Positions 31,938 to 40,492 are shown, numbered from the stretch's first letter. The stretch: 64,000 nt of DNA from CAWJFP01 sp963842155 (GCA_963842155.1 CAWJFP010000013.1:1-64000), one strand, 5' to 3'. Notes: generated by a model not told the origin, from the letters alone. Made by a program: numbers and translations.

Positions 31938-32809
31938 GCGCCCGTACCCTGCCCGCGGCCCGTCCGCGCGCGCGGCGTCCGGGACCGCCGCGCCTGCTGC
32001 GGCTGCTGCCGCGTTGGCTGCGCGTGAGCCTGCCGCGCGCGGCGCTCCTGCTGGCGCTCTGCGCCGTCGCCGCGAGCGGCGCCTGGTGCTGGCGCACGGG
32101 GTTGATCGCATCCTCCTCGCACGTGGCATTGGCCTATCTCATCGACGGCTCGGCCAAGCTCGGCCTTGCCGTGGGCGACGTGCTGGTGGAAGGCCGCAAG
32201 GAGACGCGGCCCGAACTGCTGCTCACGGCACTCGGCGTGAAACGCGGCGCGCCGCTCCTCGCCTTCGACCTCGCTGCCGCCAGGACGCGGCTCGAGGCCC
32301 TGCCCTGGGTCCGCAGGGCGGCGGTCGAGCGGCGTTGGCCAAATCTCGTCTATGTGCGGATCGAGGAGCGGCGCCCCGTGGCACTTTGGCAATATGAGGG
32401 CAGGATCGCCGTGGTCGACGGCGACGGCGAGCCGATCGCCGGCGCCGATATACACCGCTTCGCCAACCTTCCTCAGGTGGTCGGCGAGGGCGCGGCCAAG
32501 CAGGCTTCGGCGCTCGCCGCCATGCTCGCGGCGCAGCCCGACCTCGCGACGCACGTCACCTCCGCGATCTGGGTCGGCAATCGCCGCTGGAACCTCGAGC
32601 TGCAGGAGGGCATCGAGCTGCGCTTGCCCGAGTCCGATGCGGCCGGCGCGCTTGCGCGCTTCGCCACCGTCGAGCACCAGCAGCGCCTCCTGGCCCGCGA
32701 CGTGGTGATGATCGATCTGCGCTTGCCGGACAGGCTGATCGTGCGGCTCGCTCCCGGCGCGGCGCCGAGCCCGCCGCCGAGCGGCGCGAAAGGCGGCAAG
32801 AGCACCTGA
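31925..32809 (+). CDS. ftsQ: Cell division protein FtsQ
   Basis: 294 residues. A long basic N-terminal cytoplasmic tail (RPRARRPGPPRLLRLLPRW) precedes one membrane segment (about residues 38-55, AALLLALCAVAASGAWCW). The periplasmic POTRA domain follows (GLAVGDVLVEGRKETRPELL), then the FtsQ domain (ALPWVRRAAVERRWPNLVYV, with RIEERRPVALWQ). It bridges FtsA/FtsL-side complexes at the septum. The ATG at 31925 (MRQLGARTLPAARP) is preferred over 31904, which lies deeper in ddl. The C-terminus PGAAPSPPPSGAKGGKST is disordered. ftsA follows after 50 bases. Confidence 0.9.
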   Translation: MRQLGARTLPAARPRARRPGPPRLLRLLPRWLRVSLPRAALLLALCAVAASGAWCWRTGLIASSSHVALAYLIDGSAKLGLAVGDVLVEGRKETRPELLLTALGVKRGAPLLAFDLAAARTRLEALPWVRRAAVERRWPNLVYVRIEERRPVALWQYEGRIAVVDGDGEPIAGADIHRFANLPQVVGEGAAKQASALAAMLAAQPDLATHVTSAIWVGNRRWNLELQEGIELRLPESDAAGALARFATVEHQQRLLARDVVMIDLRLPDRLIVRLAPGAAPSPPPSGAKGGKST

Positions 32810-32859
32810 GGGGAGGGGAACGGTCCCGTAGCGCATTCAAGAGTGGAGATGACAAGGTC

Positions 32860-34116
32860 GTGAAGAGGGGATTGGCAAAGCCGCGGAGCGGATTGATCGC
32901 GGCGCTCGATATCGGCACCACCAAGGTGGTCTGCTTCGTCGCCCAGGTCGATCCCGAGGACGGCGTGCGGGTGATCGGCATCGGACATCAGGTGTCGCGC
33001 GGAGTGCGCTTGGGCGCCATCGTCGATATGGAGCAGGCCGAGCGCTCCATCCGCAGCGCCGTCCATGCAGCCGAGCAGATGGCGGGCGACACCATCCGCG
33101 AAGTGTTCGTCAACGTTTCCAGCGGCAACCCCTCCTCGCGGACGGTCGGCGTCGAGATCTCGATCGCGGGCCACGAGGTGGGCGATGCCGATCTGCGGCG
33201 CGTGCTGGGCGAGGGCTACCTGCAGACCCAGAACGGCGACCGCGAGATCGTCCATTCCATCCCCGTGAGCTACGTGATCGACGGCAGCCGCGGCATCCGC
33301 GATCCGCGCGGCATGTATGGCGAGCAGCTCGGCGTCAATATGCACGTGATCAGCGCCTCGGCAGGCGCGGTGCGCAACCTCAAGGCCGCGGTCGCACGCT
33401 GCCATCTCGATCTTCAGGCCCTCGTCGTCTCGCCCTATGCCGCGGGCCTGGCATCCCTCGTCGAGGACGAGACCGATCTCGGCGTCGCCTGCATCGACAT
33501 GGGCGGCGGCATCACCTCGATCTCGGTCTATTTCGACGGCGAGGTGGTCTACACCGAATGCATCCCGATCGGCGGACAGCACGTCACGAGCGACATCGCG
33601 CGCGGCCTCTCCACCCCGCCCGCCCACGCCGAGCGGCTGAAGACGCTCTACGGCTCGACCTTGAGCTCTTCGGCCGACGAGCAGGAGCTCGTGGACGTGC
33701 CGCAGGTGGGCGAGGACGAGTACGCCCTACCCAACCATGTGCCCAAATCGATCCTCGTCGGCATCATCCAGCCGCGGATCGAGGAGACTTTCGAACTGGT
33801 GCGCTCGCGTCTCGAGGCAAGCGGCTTCGACCGCCTCGCGGGCCGGCGCGTCGTGCTCACGGGCGGCGCGAGCCAGCTGCAAGGCGTGCGCGAACTCGCC
33901 GCCCTCATCCTCGACAAGCAGATCCGCATGGGCCGGCCGCTCAGGATCGGCGGGCTCGCCGAAGCCACCGGCGGCCCCGCCTTCGCCACCTGCGCGGGCG
34001 TGCTGCAATACGCCGTCACGCGCTATGCCGGGCCGGCCAACCATTCGCGCCGCGGCGCCGACGAGGCGAACGGCATGTTCAGCCGGGTCGGGCTCTGGCT
34101 GAGGGAGAACCTGTGA
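32860..34116 (+). CDS. ftsA: Cell division protein FtsA
   Basis: FtsA (418 residues, actin-like) tethers FtsZ to the membrane. The phosphate-1 loop is LIAALDIGTTKVVCFVAQVD and phosphate-2 is GVACIDMGGGITSISVYFDG; the adenosine motif is VVLTGGASQLQGVRELAAL. The SHS2 1C domain lies near residues 85-165 (TVGVEISIAGHEVGDADLRR). The C-terminus ENGMFSRVGLWLRENL-like amphipathic helix (GMFSRVGLWLRENL) is the membrane-targeting sequence. The start is GTG (GTGAAGAGGGGATTGG). It precedes ftsZ with a 142-base spacer that contains a direct repeat. Confidence 0.96.
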   Translation: MKRGLAKPRSGLIAALDIGTTKVVCFVAQVDPEDGVRVIGIGHQVSRGVRLGAIVDMEQAERSIRSAVHAAEQMAGDTIREVFVNVSSGNPSSRTVGVEISIAGHEVGDADLRRVLGEGYLQTQNGDREIVHSIPVSYVIDGSRGIRDPRGMYGEQLGVNMHVISASAGAVRNLKAAVARCHLDLQALVVSPYAAGLASLVEDETDLGVACIDMGGGITSISVYFDGEVVYTECIPIGGQHVTSDIARGLSTPPAHAERLKTLYGSTLSSSADEQELVDVPQVGEDEYALPNHVPKSILVGIIQPRIEETFELVRSRLEASGFDRLAGRRVVLTGGASQLQGVRELAALILDKQIRMGRPLRIGGLAEATGGPAFATCAGVLQYAVTRYAGPANHSRRGADEANGMFSRVGLWLRENL

Positions 34117-34165
34117 CCGGCCGCGCCGCGGCGGCCCTGCGACAAACAACGACCGGCCGCGCCGC
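34115..34165. repeat. 15-bp direct repeat between ftsA and ftsZ
   Basis: GACCGGCCGCGCCGC occurs at 34115-34129 and again at 34151-34165, 36 bases apart start to start. The first copy includes the ftsA stop codon (TGA). Both copies are extended by G+C-rich near-palindromes (GCGGCGGCC and CGCGGCCGG), so the transcript here could fold into alternative hairpins. It may affect the ftsZ to ftsA expression ratio, but no known element is recognised. The rest of the 142-base spacer holds no gene; the ftsZ ribosome site is CTGGAGGGCAAG. Confidence 0.55.
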
Positions 34166-34258
34166 CGCGGCCGGGAATCCGGAAAGCCCGGGATCGAAGA
34201 TCGGCGGCAACGACCCGCGTCGCGGATGTTGCGGACGCGGCTACAACTGGAGGGCAAG

Positions 34259-35881
34259 ATGACCATCACCCTGTCGATCCCGGACAAGGAACGGGAACTC
34301 AAGCCACGGATCGTGGTCGTCGGCGTCGGCGGCGCCGGCGGCAACGCGGTCAATAACATGATCGCCGCCAACCTCGAGGGCGTCGAGTTCCTCGCCTGCA
34401 ACACGGACGCCCAGTCGCTCTGCCTGTCCAAGGCGCCGACCAAGATCCAGCTCGGCGTCGGCATCACGCAGGGCCTCGGTGCCGGCTCGCGGCCCGATAT
34501 CGGCCGCGCCGCCGCCGAGGAAGGCCTGGAGGGCATCATGCAGGAGCTGAACGGCGCCCACATGGCCTTCATCACCGCCGGAATGGGCGGCGGGACGGGC
34601 ACGGGCGGAGCGCCGGTGCTCGCGCGCGCGGCGCGCGAGAGCGGCATCCTCACCGTCGGCGTGGTGACCAAGCCCTTCCATTTCGAAGGCGCCCACCGCA
34701 TGCGCCTTGCCGAGCAAGGCATCGAGGAGCTGCAGCATTACGTCGATACGCTCATCGTCATCCCGAACCAGAATCTGTTCCGGGTGGCGAACGAGAAGAC
34801 CACCTTCGCCGACGCCTTCAAGATGGCGGACGACGTGCTCTATTCAGGCGTGCGCGGGGTGACCGACCTCATGGTCATGCCGGGCCTGATCAATCTCGAC
34901 TTCGCCGACATCCGCACCGTGATGAGCGAGATGGGCAAGGCCATGATGGGCACGGGCGAGGCCGAGGGCGAGCGTCGCGCGCTCGACGCGGCCGAGGCGG
35001 CGATCTCCAACCCGCTGCTCGACGATGTCTCGATGAAGGGCGCGCGCGGCGTCCTCATCAATATCACCGGCGGCATGGACATGACCTTGTTCGAGGTCGA
35101 CGAGGCGGCCAACCGCATCCGCGACGAGGTGGATCCGGAGGCCAACATCATCTTCGGCTCGACGTTCGATCCGCTGCTCGAGGGCAAGGTGCGGATCTCG
35201 GTGGTGGCGACTGGCATCGAAAGCGCCGCCATGCAGCAGCCGAAGCCGACCCGGCTCTCGGTCGTGGCCGAGCGGCCGGCCGTCGCCCGCGTGATGACGC
35301 CGAGCCCGGCGGTCGCGACCATGGCAGCACCTATGGCAACGCCCATTCCCGCGCCCATGCCAGCATCGATGTCGGCGCCCACGCCGGCAAACGAGCCGGC
35401 CCGGCAGACCGCTCGGCCCGAGCCGATGTTCTCCCCGGCCTCGCCCGAGCGCGCTCCCGCCATGCCGGCCGCGGCCTCCCATATGGCGCCGCGTGTCTTC
35501 GCAACGCCCGCCACGCCGCCCGCCGCCCCGGTGCCAGTCGCGCCCGCGCAAGCGCCGGACATGACGGCAAGCCGGCTCGAGCCGATGGCACCGGAACGGA
35601 TTCCGGCACCCCGCCCGATGGAGCCCATGACGGCCGGTCCTCTGCCGATCATGGCCGAGCCCACGATACCGCCCGCCGACCAGCGTCGCACGAAGCGGCG
35701 TTTGACCATCTTCGATCGGATGGCGAGCGGTGTCCGCGCCGCGGCGGAGGCGCAGGCCGAGCGGCCGGCGCCGATGCAGCCGCGACTGGGCGGCCTCGAG
35801 CCCGGCGACCGGCTGCAGATCTCCAAGGCCGAGGACGATCTTTTGGAGATCCCGGCCTTCTTGCGCCGTCAGGCGAACTGA
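34259..35881 (+). CDS. ftsZ: Cell division GTPase FtsZ
   Basis: FtsZ (540 residues) polymerises into the cytokinetic ring. The GTPase domain has VVVGVGGAGGNAVNNMIAAN, the tubulin signature GMGGGTGTGGAPVLARAA (near residue 110), TPFADAFKMADDVLYSGV-like TTFADAFKMADDVLYSG, and the synergy loop NLDFADIRTVMSEMGKAMMG. The ATG at 34259 with GGAGGG upstream is chosen over 34226. A long disordered linker (about residues 335-500) is rich in Met, Ala and Pro, then DLLEIPAFLRRQAN is the conserved C-terminal peptide that binds FtsA. Linker length is typical of long alphaproteobacterial FtsZ proteins. Confidence 0.96.
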   Translation: MTITLSIPDKERELKPRIVVVGVGGAGGNAVNNMIAANLEGVEFLACNTDAQSLCLSKAPTKIQLGVGITQGLGAGSRPDIGRAAAEEGLEGIMQELNGAHMAFITAGMGGGTGTGGAPVLARAARESGILTVGVVTKPFHFEGAHRMRLAEQGIEELQHYVDTLIVIPNQNLFRVANEKTTFADAFKMADDVLYSGVRGVTDLMVMPGLINLDFADIRTVMSEMGKAMMGTGEAEGERRALDAAEAAISNPLLDDVSMKGARGVLINITGGMDMTLFEVDEAANRIRDEVDPEANIIFGSTFDPLLEGKVRISVVATGIESAAMQQPKPTRLSVVAERPAVARVMTPSPAVATMAAPMATPIPAPMPASMSAPTPANEPARQTARPEPMFSPASPERAPAMPAAASHMAPRVFATPATPPAAPVPVAPAQAPDMTASRLEPMAPERIPAPRPMEPMTAGPLPIMAEPTIPPADQRRTKRRLTIFDRMASGVRAAAEAQAERPAPMQPRLGGLEPGDRLQISKAEDDLLEIPAFLRRQAN

Positions 35882-35912
35882 GCGGGCGCATACGGCTGCC
35901 GAGCAAGCCCAG

Positions 35913-35958
35913 GGCCCCGGCGCTTTGGTTTCCCCTCCAGGACCGAAGCGCCGGGGCC
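35913..35958 (+). terminator. Strong hairpin after ftsZ
   Basis: GGCCCCGGCGCTTTGGT (35913-35929) pairs with ACCGAAGCGCCGGGGCC (35942-35958), a 17-bp stem with one U-G pair and a 12-base loop. It begins 32 bases after the ftsZ stop. There is no T-tract, so it may act as a pause, a stability element for ftsZ mRNA, or a Rho-assisted stop. It separates the dcw block from lpxC. Confidence 0.65.
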
Positions 35959-36197
35959 GTGCGGCGCCCAATGCTGTTGCATCGCAGCAACTCCATCTGT
36001 GGCGGACCGCGCAAAATGGCGCGTGTATATAGCTAATTACCTGGAAAAGCTTAAGGAATTACCGTAACAAAACGTAACAAAAGGTGATTTGAGTGCCTTG
36101 GGCGGCATGGTTACATACTGCTCGGCCATTCGGTCGCACGCGCCGGGTGAGGGGGGCTGATCAAGCCGCTGTTAGACGGCAGTTCAGGCCGAGGAAT
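35959..36197 (+). promoter_or_regulatory. lpxC upstream region with tandem 10-bp repeats
   Basis: This AT-rich stretch between the ftsZ hairpin and lpxC holds no gene. At 36063-36082 the decamer CGTAACAAAA occurs twice in perfect tandem, one DNA turn apart, so a dimeric regulator could bind both on one face. Upstream is a TATATAGCTAATTACC region (about 36028-36042) that could contain a -10 element. The lpxC ATG at 36198 is preceded by GAGGAAT. lpxC probably has its own promoter here rather than depending only on read-through from ftsZ (inference). Confidence 0.5.
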
Positions 36198-37136
36198 ATG
36201 GAGGGGATCATTACCCAGCGAACGTTGAAGACGCCCATAAGCTGCTCCGGCATCGGTCTTCATTCCGGGCAGCGGGTGACGATGACACTGCATCCGGCCG
36301 AGCCGGAGAGCGGCATCCAAATTCAACGCACCGATCCCGCGGGCGGCGGCGTCAAGATCGCGGCCCGCTGGCAGAACGTCGTCGACACGCGCATGTGCAC
36401 CACGCTCGGCGTCGATGGCAGCCAAGGCAAGGTCAAGGTCGGCACCGTCGAGCATCTGCTCGCCGCCGTCGCCGGCTGCCATATCGACAATCTTCTCATC
36501 GAGATCAACGGCCCCGAGGTCCCGGTCATGGACGGCAGCTCGGCGCCCTTCGTCTTCCTGATCGACTGCGCCGGCACCGTCGAGCAAGAGGCGCCGCGGC
36601 GCGCGATCCAGATCCTCAAGCAGGTCATGGTTGGCGATGAGCAGGCGAGCGCCTCGCTCAAGCCGGGCGGCGCCTTCTCCATCAGCTTCGAGATCGACTT
36701 CGAGGCGCCGGCCATCGCGCGGCAGGATTATTTCGTCGTGCTCGAAAACGGCTCCTTCAGAAGCGAGATCGCGCGCGCCAGGACCTTCGGCATGGCCGAG
36801 GAAGTGGCGCGGCTGCGCGAAGCCGGGCTCGCGCTCGGCGGCTCGCTCGACAATGCCATCGTCGTCGATGGCGACCGCATCGTGAACGCCGACGGGCTGC
36901 GCTACGAGAACGAGTTCGTGCGCCACAAGGTGCTCGACGCAGTCGGCGATCTTTCGCTCGCCGGGGCGCCGATTCTGGGCCATTTCCACGGCTTCCGCTC
37001 GGGCCACGGCATGCATAACAAGCTGCTCCGCGCCCTCTTTGCCGACGGCTCGGCCTGGCGCATGGTGCCGCTTGAGGACGCCGAAATGGCGGCAGAGGCC
37101 GCCCAGCCCCGCCGCAGGTTTGCCGCCTCGGCTTGA
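36198..37136 (+). CDS. lpxC: UDP-3-O-acyl-GlcNAc deacetylase (lipid A)
   Basis: LpxC (312 residues) is the zinc deacetylase of lipid A synthesis. The start at 36198 (MEGIITQRTLKTPISCSGIG) is fixed by GIGLHSGQRVTMTLHPAEP. Zinc ligands are in VEHLLAAVAGCHIDNLLIEI and in FVRHKVLDAVGDLSL (His and Asp). The catalytic histidine is in PILGHFHGFRSGHGMHNKLL. Active-site glutamate region PVMDGSSAPFVF is present. The tail RRRFAASA is short, as usual. It lies 316 bases after ftsZ with its own repeat-bearing upstream region, as in many Gram-negative dcw clusters. Confidence 0.95.
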   Translation: MEGIITQRTLKTPISCSGIGLHSGQRVTMTLHPAEPESGIQIQRTDPAGGGVKIAARWQNVVDTRMCTTLGVDGSQGKVKVGTVEHLLAAVAGCHIDNLLIEINGPEVPVMDGSSAPFVFLIDCAGTVEQEAPRRAIQILKQVMVGDEQASASLKPGGAFSISFEIDFEAPAIARQDYFVVLENGSFRSEIARARTFGMAEEVARLREAGLALGGSLDNAIVVDGDRIVNADGLRYENEFVRHKVLDAVGDLSLAGAPILGHFHGFRSGHGMHNKLLRALFADGSAWRMVPLEDAEMAAEAAQPRRRFAASA

Positions 37137-37311
37137 CAGCCGGGCCGGCGTCATTCGCCATTCATAGCGCTGACCGTTACGCAGCCGCGCGCGCGCGACG
37201 CGCGGCTTGTCTGGGCCTATGGCAAGGCCTCGCTTCATGCTATATCTCAGGGGAAGGCGGAGGCGCGAGGCGGCCCCGCCCTCGCTCATCCCATCGAGGC
37301 GTCGTGGTGCA

Positions 37312-38784
37312 ATGACAGGATTTGCCGTTTTTTTCCGACCAGGAACGCGCGCCCTCGCGGCGGTGCTCGGCGTGACCATGGCGCTCGCCGCCTGCAGCCA
37401 CGAAGAGGAGGACAAATATGTCGAGCGGCCGGTCGGCAAGCTCTACAATGCCGGCATGGCCGCCCTCGCCGAGCACAACTACAAGGAGGCCGCGAAGCAG
37501 TTCGACGAGGTGGAGCGGCAGCACCCCTACTCCATTTGGGCGACCAAGGCGGAGCTGATGTCCGCCTACGCGCATTACCAGGGCAATGAATATCAAGAGA
37601 CGATCAACGCGCTCAACCGCTTCATCCAGCTTCACCCGGGCAATCGCGACATCGCCTACGCCTACTACCTCAAGGCTCTGTCCTATTACGAGCAGGTGAC
37701 CGACGTCGAGCGCGACCAGTCGAATGCCGAGCAGGCAATGGCCTCGCTCGAGGAACTGATCCGCCGCTTCCCCGACTCGAGATACGCCCGGGACGCGCGG
37801 CAGAAGATCGACCTCGTGCGCAACCATCTCGCCGGCAAGGAGATGCAGGTCGGCCGCTATTATCAGAAGCGGGAGGATTATCTCGCCGCGATCAACCGCT
37901 TCCGCGTAGTGACCGACAAGTATCAGACGACGGCGCAAGTGCCGGAGGCGCTTGAGCGGCTCGTCGAATGCTATACCGCCCTCGGCCTCACCCAGGAGGC
38001 GCGCAAGACCGCCGTGATCCTCGGCTACAACTATCCGCGCAGCGAGTGGTATGCCGACAGCTATGAGCTGGTGCAGAAGCTCGAAGCGCAAGGCGGCAAG
38101 GAGATAAATCCCGCGCCGAAGCCGCTGGCCCAGGAGAATGGCACGCCAAGCAGCGCCGAGCCGGCCAGCCTGCAGAGCAGCCCGCCGCTTGCTCCGCCGA
38201 GCGGGGTCGATGGCGGCGCTCAGCCCGGTGCGGAAGGCGCCGCCGCGGCCAATCCCGCGAGCGCCCCCGCCGCGCAGCCCGATGCCGGCAACGCCGCCGC
38301 GGCCATTCCCGCGAGCGCCCCCGCCGCGCAGTCCAATGCCGACAACGCCGCCGGCGCCGCCAATCCCGCGAGCACCCCCGCCGCGCAGCCCGATGCCGGC
38401 AACGCCGCCGCGGCCAATCCCGCGAGCGCCCCCGCCGCGCAGCCCGATGCCGGCGACGCCGCCGCGGCCAATCCCGCGAGCGCCCCCGCCGCCCAACCCA
38501 ATGCCGGCGACGCCGCCGCGGCCAATCCCGCGAGCGCGCCCGCCGCCCAACCTAATGCCGACAACGCCGCCGCGGCCAATCCCGCGAGCGGCCCCGCCGC
38601 TCAACGCAGCGCCGGCAGTAGCGCGACGGGCAATGCGGCGACTGGCGCGGGCGCTCAAGCCGCTCCGGCGACCACGGCGCAAGACAACCCACCCCCGGCG
38701 GACAATAAGCCGAAAGAGACGACGGCGGAGGTCGGTCGCGGCCCCGTCGGTTTCTTCAGCAAGGCCTGGAACGCCATCTTCTAA
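37312..38784 (+). CDS. bamD: BamD outer-membrane lipoprotein with repetitive tail
   Basis: BamD is the essential lipoprotein of the beta-barrel assembly complex. The 490-residue product starts MTGFAVFFRPGTRALAAVLG with a lipobox ending in Cys28 (LAAC). Five TPR-like repeats (about residues 40-260) carry NAGMAALAEHNYKEAAKQFD, EVERQHPYSIWATKAELMSA, RFIQLHPGNRDIAYAYYLKA and GRYYQKREDYLAAINRFRVV. After the usual end (EWYADSYELVQKLEAQGG) comes an unusual 215-residue Ala/Pro-rich tail with seven 18-residue repeats, ending in GPVGFFSKAWNAIF, an amphipathic aromatic end. Family members are normally 240-300 residues long. Conserved TPR part gives high confidence; the tail's role is unknown. Confidence 0.9.
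   Translation: MTGFAVFFRPGTRALAAVLGVTMALAACSHEEEDKYVERPVGKLYNAGMAALAEHNYKEAAKQFDEVERQHPYSIWATKAELMSAYAHYQGNEYQETINALNRFIQLHPGNRDIAYAYYLKALSYYEQVTDVERDQSNAEQAMASLEELIRRFPDSRYARDARQKIDLVRNHLAGKEMQVGRYYQKREDYLAAINRFRVVTDKYQTTAQVPEALERLVECYTALGLTQEARKTAVILGYNYPRSEWYADSYELVQKLEAQGGKEINPAPKPLAQENGTPSSAEPASLQSSPPLAPPSGVDGGAQPGAEGAAAANPASAPAAQPDAGNAAAAIPASAPAAQSNADNAAGAANPASTPAAQPDAGNAAAANPASAPAAQPDAGDAAAANPASAPAAQPNAGDAAAANPASAPAAQPNADNAAAANPASGPAAQRSAGSSATGNAATGAGAQAAPATTAQDNPPPADNKPKETTAEVGRGPVGFFSKAWNAIF
38242..38622 (+). repeat. 54-bp tandem repeats in the bamD tail
   Basis: Seven copies of an 18-codon unit encoding AAANPASAPAAQPDAGNA variants run without a break. Unit 3 has one extra codon, and unit 7 is more diverged (GPAAQRSAGSS). 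DNA copies differ at few positions and keep the reading frame, so copy number could change by slippage or recombination. A lower-complexity flank (GNAATGAGAQAAPATTAQDN) follows. Confidence 0.85.
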
Positions 38785-38797
38785 CAGCGGGCCCCGG

Positions 38798-40492
38798 ATG
38801 CTGCAGAGCTTATCGATCCGGGACGTCGTGCTGATCGATCGCCTGGACCTGGATTTTCGTCCGGGTCTCGGCGTGCTGACGGGCGAGACGGGCGCAGGCA
38901 AATCGATCCTGCTCGACGCCTTGGGCCTGGCGCTTGGCGCGCGGGCGGAGAGCGGCCTCGTCCGCCAGGGAGCCTCTCTCGCTTCGGTAACCGCAAGCTT
39001 CGATATGCCGCGCAACCATCCCGCGCGGACGTTGCTCAGCGACCACGGCTTGCCCGAGGGCGAACCGCTCATTCTTCGCCGCACCCTCGCTGCCGATGGG
39101 CGCAGCCGCGCCTTCGTCAACGATCAGCCGGTCGGCGTCGCGTTTCTGCGCCAGCTCGGTGCCGCGCTCGTCGAGGTCCAGGGTCAGCTCGAGCAGCGCG
39201 GCCTGCTCGATTCCGCCACCCATCGCGAGGCGCTGGACGCTTTCGGCGCGCATGGCCCGATCGTCCGACGCGTCGGCGCCGCCTTCGAGGCCTGGCGCGA
39301 GGCGCAAGCTGCCGAGCGGCGCTTCAAGGACGAGCTCGCGGCCGCTCAGCGCGACGAGGCTTTTCTGCGTCATGCCGCCGAGGAGTTGGCGCGCCTCGAT
39401 CCGCAAGAGGAGGAAGAGGGCCGGCTCGGCGGCGAGCGCATCTTCCTTGCCCATCGCGAGCAGGTCATGGAGGCCGTGAACGGCGCGCTGGCGCTCCTCG
39501 CCGGCGAGGCGGACCGCACCGAGAGCCTCGAGCAGCGGGCGCGCGCCGCGCGGCGCCAGCTCGAGCGCGTCGCCGAAAAAGCCGGCGGCCGGCTCGACGA
39601 GGCGCTCGCGGCGCTCGATCGCGCGCTCCTGGAGCTCGGCGAAGCGACGCAAGCCTTGCAGATTTTCGGCGGCGGGCTCGAGTTCGAGCCAGGGCGGCTC
39701 GAGACGGTGGAGGATCGGCTCTACGCGCTGCGCGACATTGCGCGCAAGCATCAGGTCGCCGTCGAAGCCCTGCCTGCCTTGCGGCGCAGCCTCGAGGCTC
39801 GGCTGGCGGCGATCGAGGAACGAGGGCCGGGTGCCGCCGACCATGCGCGCCGCGTCGCCGAGGCGCGCGCCCTTTACGAGGCGGCGGCGCGCGAGCTCGG
39901 ACAGGCGAGAAGCGAGGCCGGGCGCAAGCTGGACGAGGCGATGGCAAGCGAGCTGGCGCCGTTGAAGCTCGACCGCGCCCGCTTCGCGACGAAGCTCGAG
40001 CCCCTGCCCGAGGCCGACTGGAGCGCCACGGGGAGCGAGCGGGTGGCTTTCGAGGTCGCCACCATCCCCGGCGCGCCGCTCGGCCCCATCGCCAAGATCG
40101 CCTCGGGCGGGGAGCTTGCCCGCTTCATGCTGGCGCTCAAAGTCGTGCTCGCCCGCATCGGCAGCGCGCCGACGCTCGTCTTCGACGAGGTCGATAGCGG
40201 CATCGGCGGCGCCACCGCGGACGCGGTGGGCGAGCGGCTGTCGCGCCTCGGACGCGAGCTTCAGGTGTTGGTCGTCACCCATTCGCCGCAAGTCGCCGCG
40301 CGCGGCGCCTGCCATTGGCGGGTCACCAAGAGCGAGGCGGGCCGCGGCGCAAGCCTCCGCATTCTCACCAAGGTCGAGGAGCTGCCGCCGCCTGCGAGGC
40401 GCGAGGAGATCGCGCGCATGCTCTCGGGGCGCCGGATCACCGACGAGGCGCGCGCCGCCGCCGACATGCTGATCGGGCGCGGCGCCGCCTGA
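38798..40492 (+). CDS. recN: DNA repair protein RecN
   Basis: RecN (564 residues) is an SMC-like ATPase of double-strand-break repair. The N-terminal head has MLQSLSIRDVVLIDRLDLDF and the Walker A GETGAGKSILLDALGLALG. A central coiled coil is rich in Glu, Arg, Ala and Leu (about residues 160-370). The C-terminal head has KIASGGELARFMLALKVVLA (signature motif), LVFDEVDSGIGGATADAVGE (Walker B) and LVVTHSPQVAARG. The ATG at 38798 is preceded by GGGCCCCGG, a weak ribosome site. It sits between bamD and ligA, a common alphaproteobacterial order. Confidence 0.93.
   Translation: MLQSLSIRDVVLIDRLDLDFRPGLGVLTGETGAGKSILLDALGLALGARAESGLVRQGASLASVTASFDMPRNHPARTLLSDHGLPEGEPLILRRTLAADGRSRAFVNDQPVGVAFLRQLGAALVEVQGQLEQRGLLDSATHREALDAFGAHGPIVRRVGAAFEAWREAQAAERRFKDELAAAQRDEAFLRHAAEELARLDPQEEEEGRLGGERIFLAHREQVMEAVNGALALLAGEADRTESLEQRARAARRQLERVAEKAGGRLDEALAALDRALLELGEATQALQIFGGGLEFEPGRLETVEDRLYALRDIARKHQVAVEALPALRRSLEARLAAIEERGPGAADHARRVAEARALYEAAARELGQARSEAGRKLDEAMASELAPLKLDRARFATKLEPLPEADWSATGSERVAFEVATIPGAPLGPIAKIASGGELARFMLALKVVLARIGSAPTLVFDEVDSGIGGATADAVGERLSRLGRELQVLVVTHSPQVAARGACHWRVTKSEAGRGASLRILTKVEELPPPARREEIARMLSGRRITDEARAAADMLIGRGAA

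Noticed and set aside
38138..38797. A long upstream extension of recN through the bamD repeat region
   Set aside because: It is the +1 frame of the bamD repeats; RecN homology starts at the ATG at 38798.
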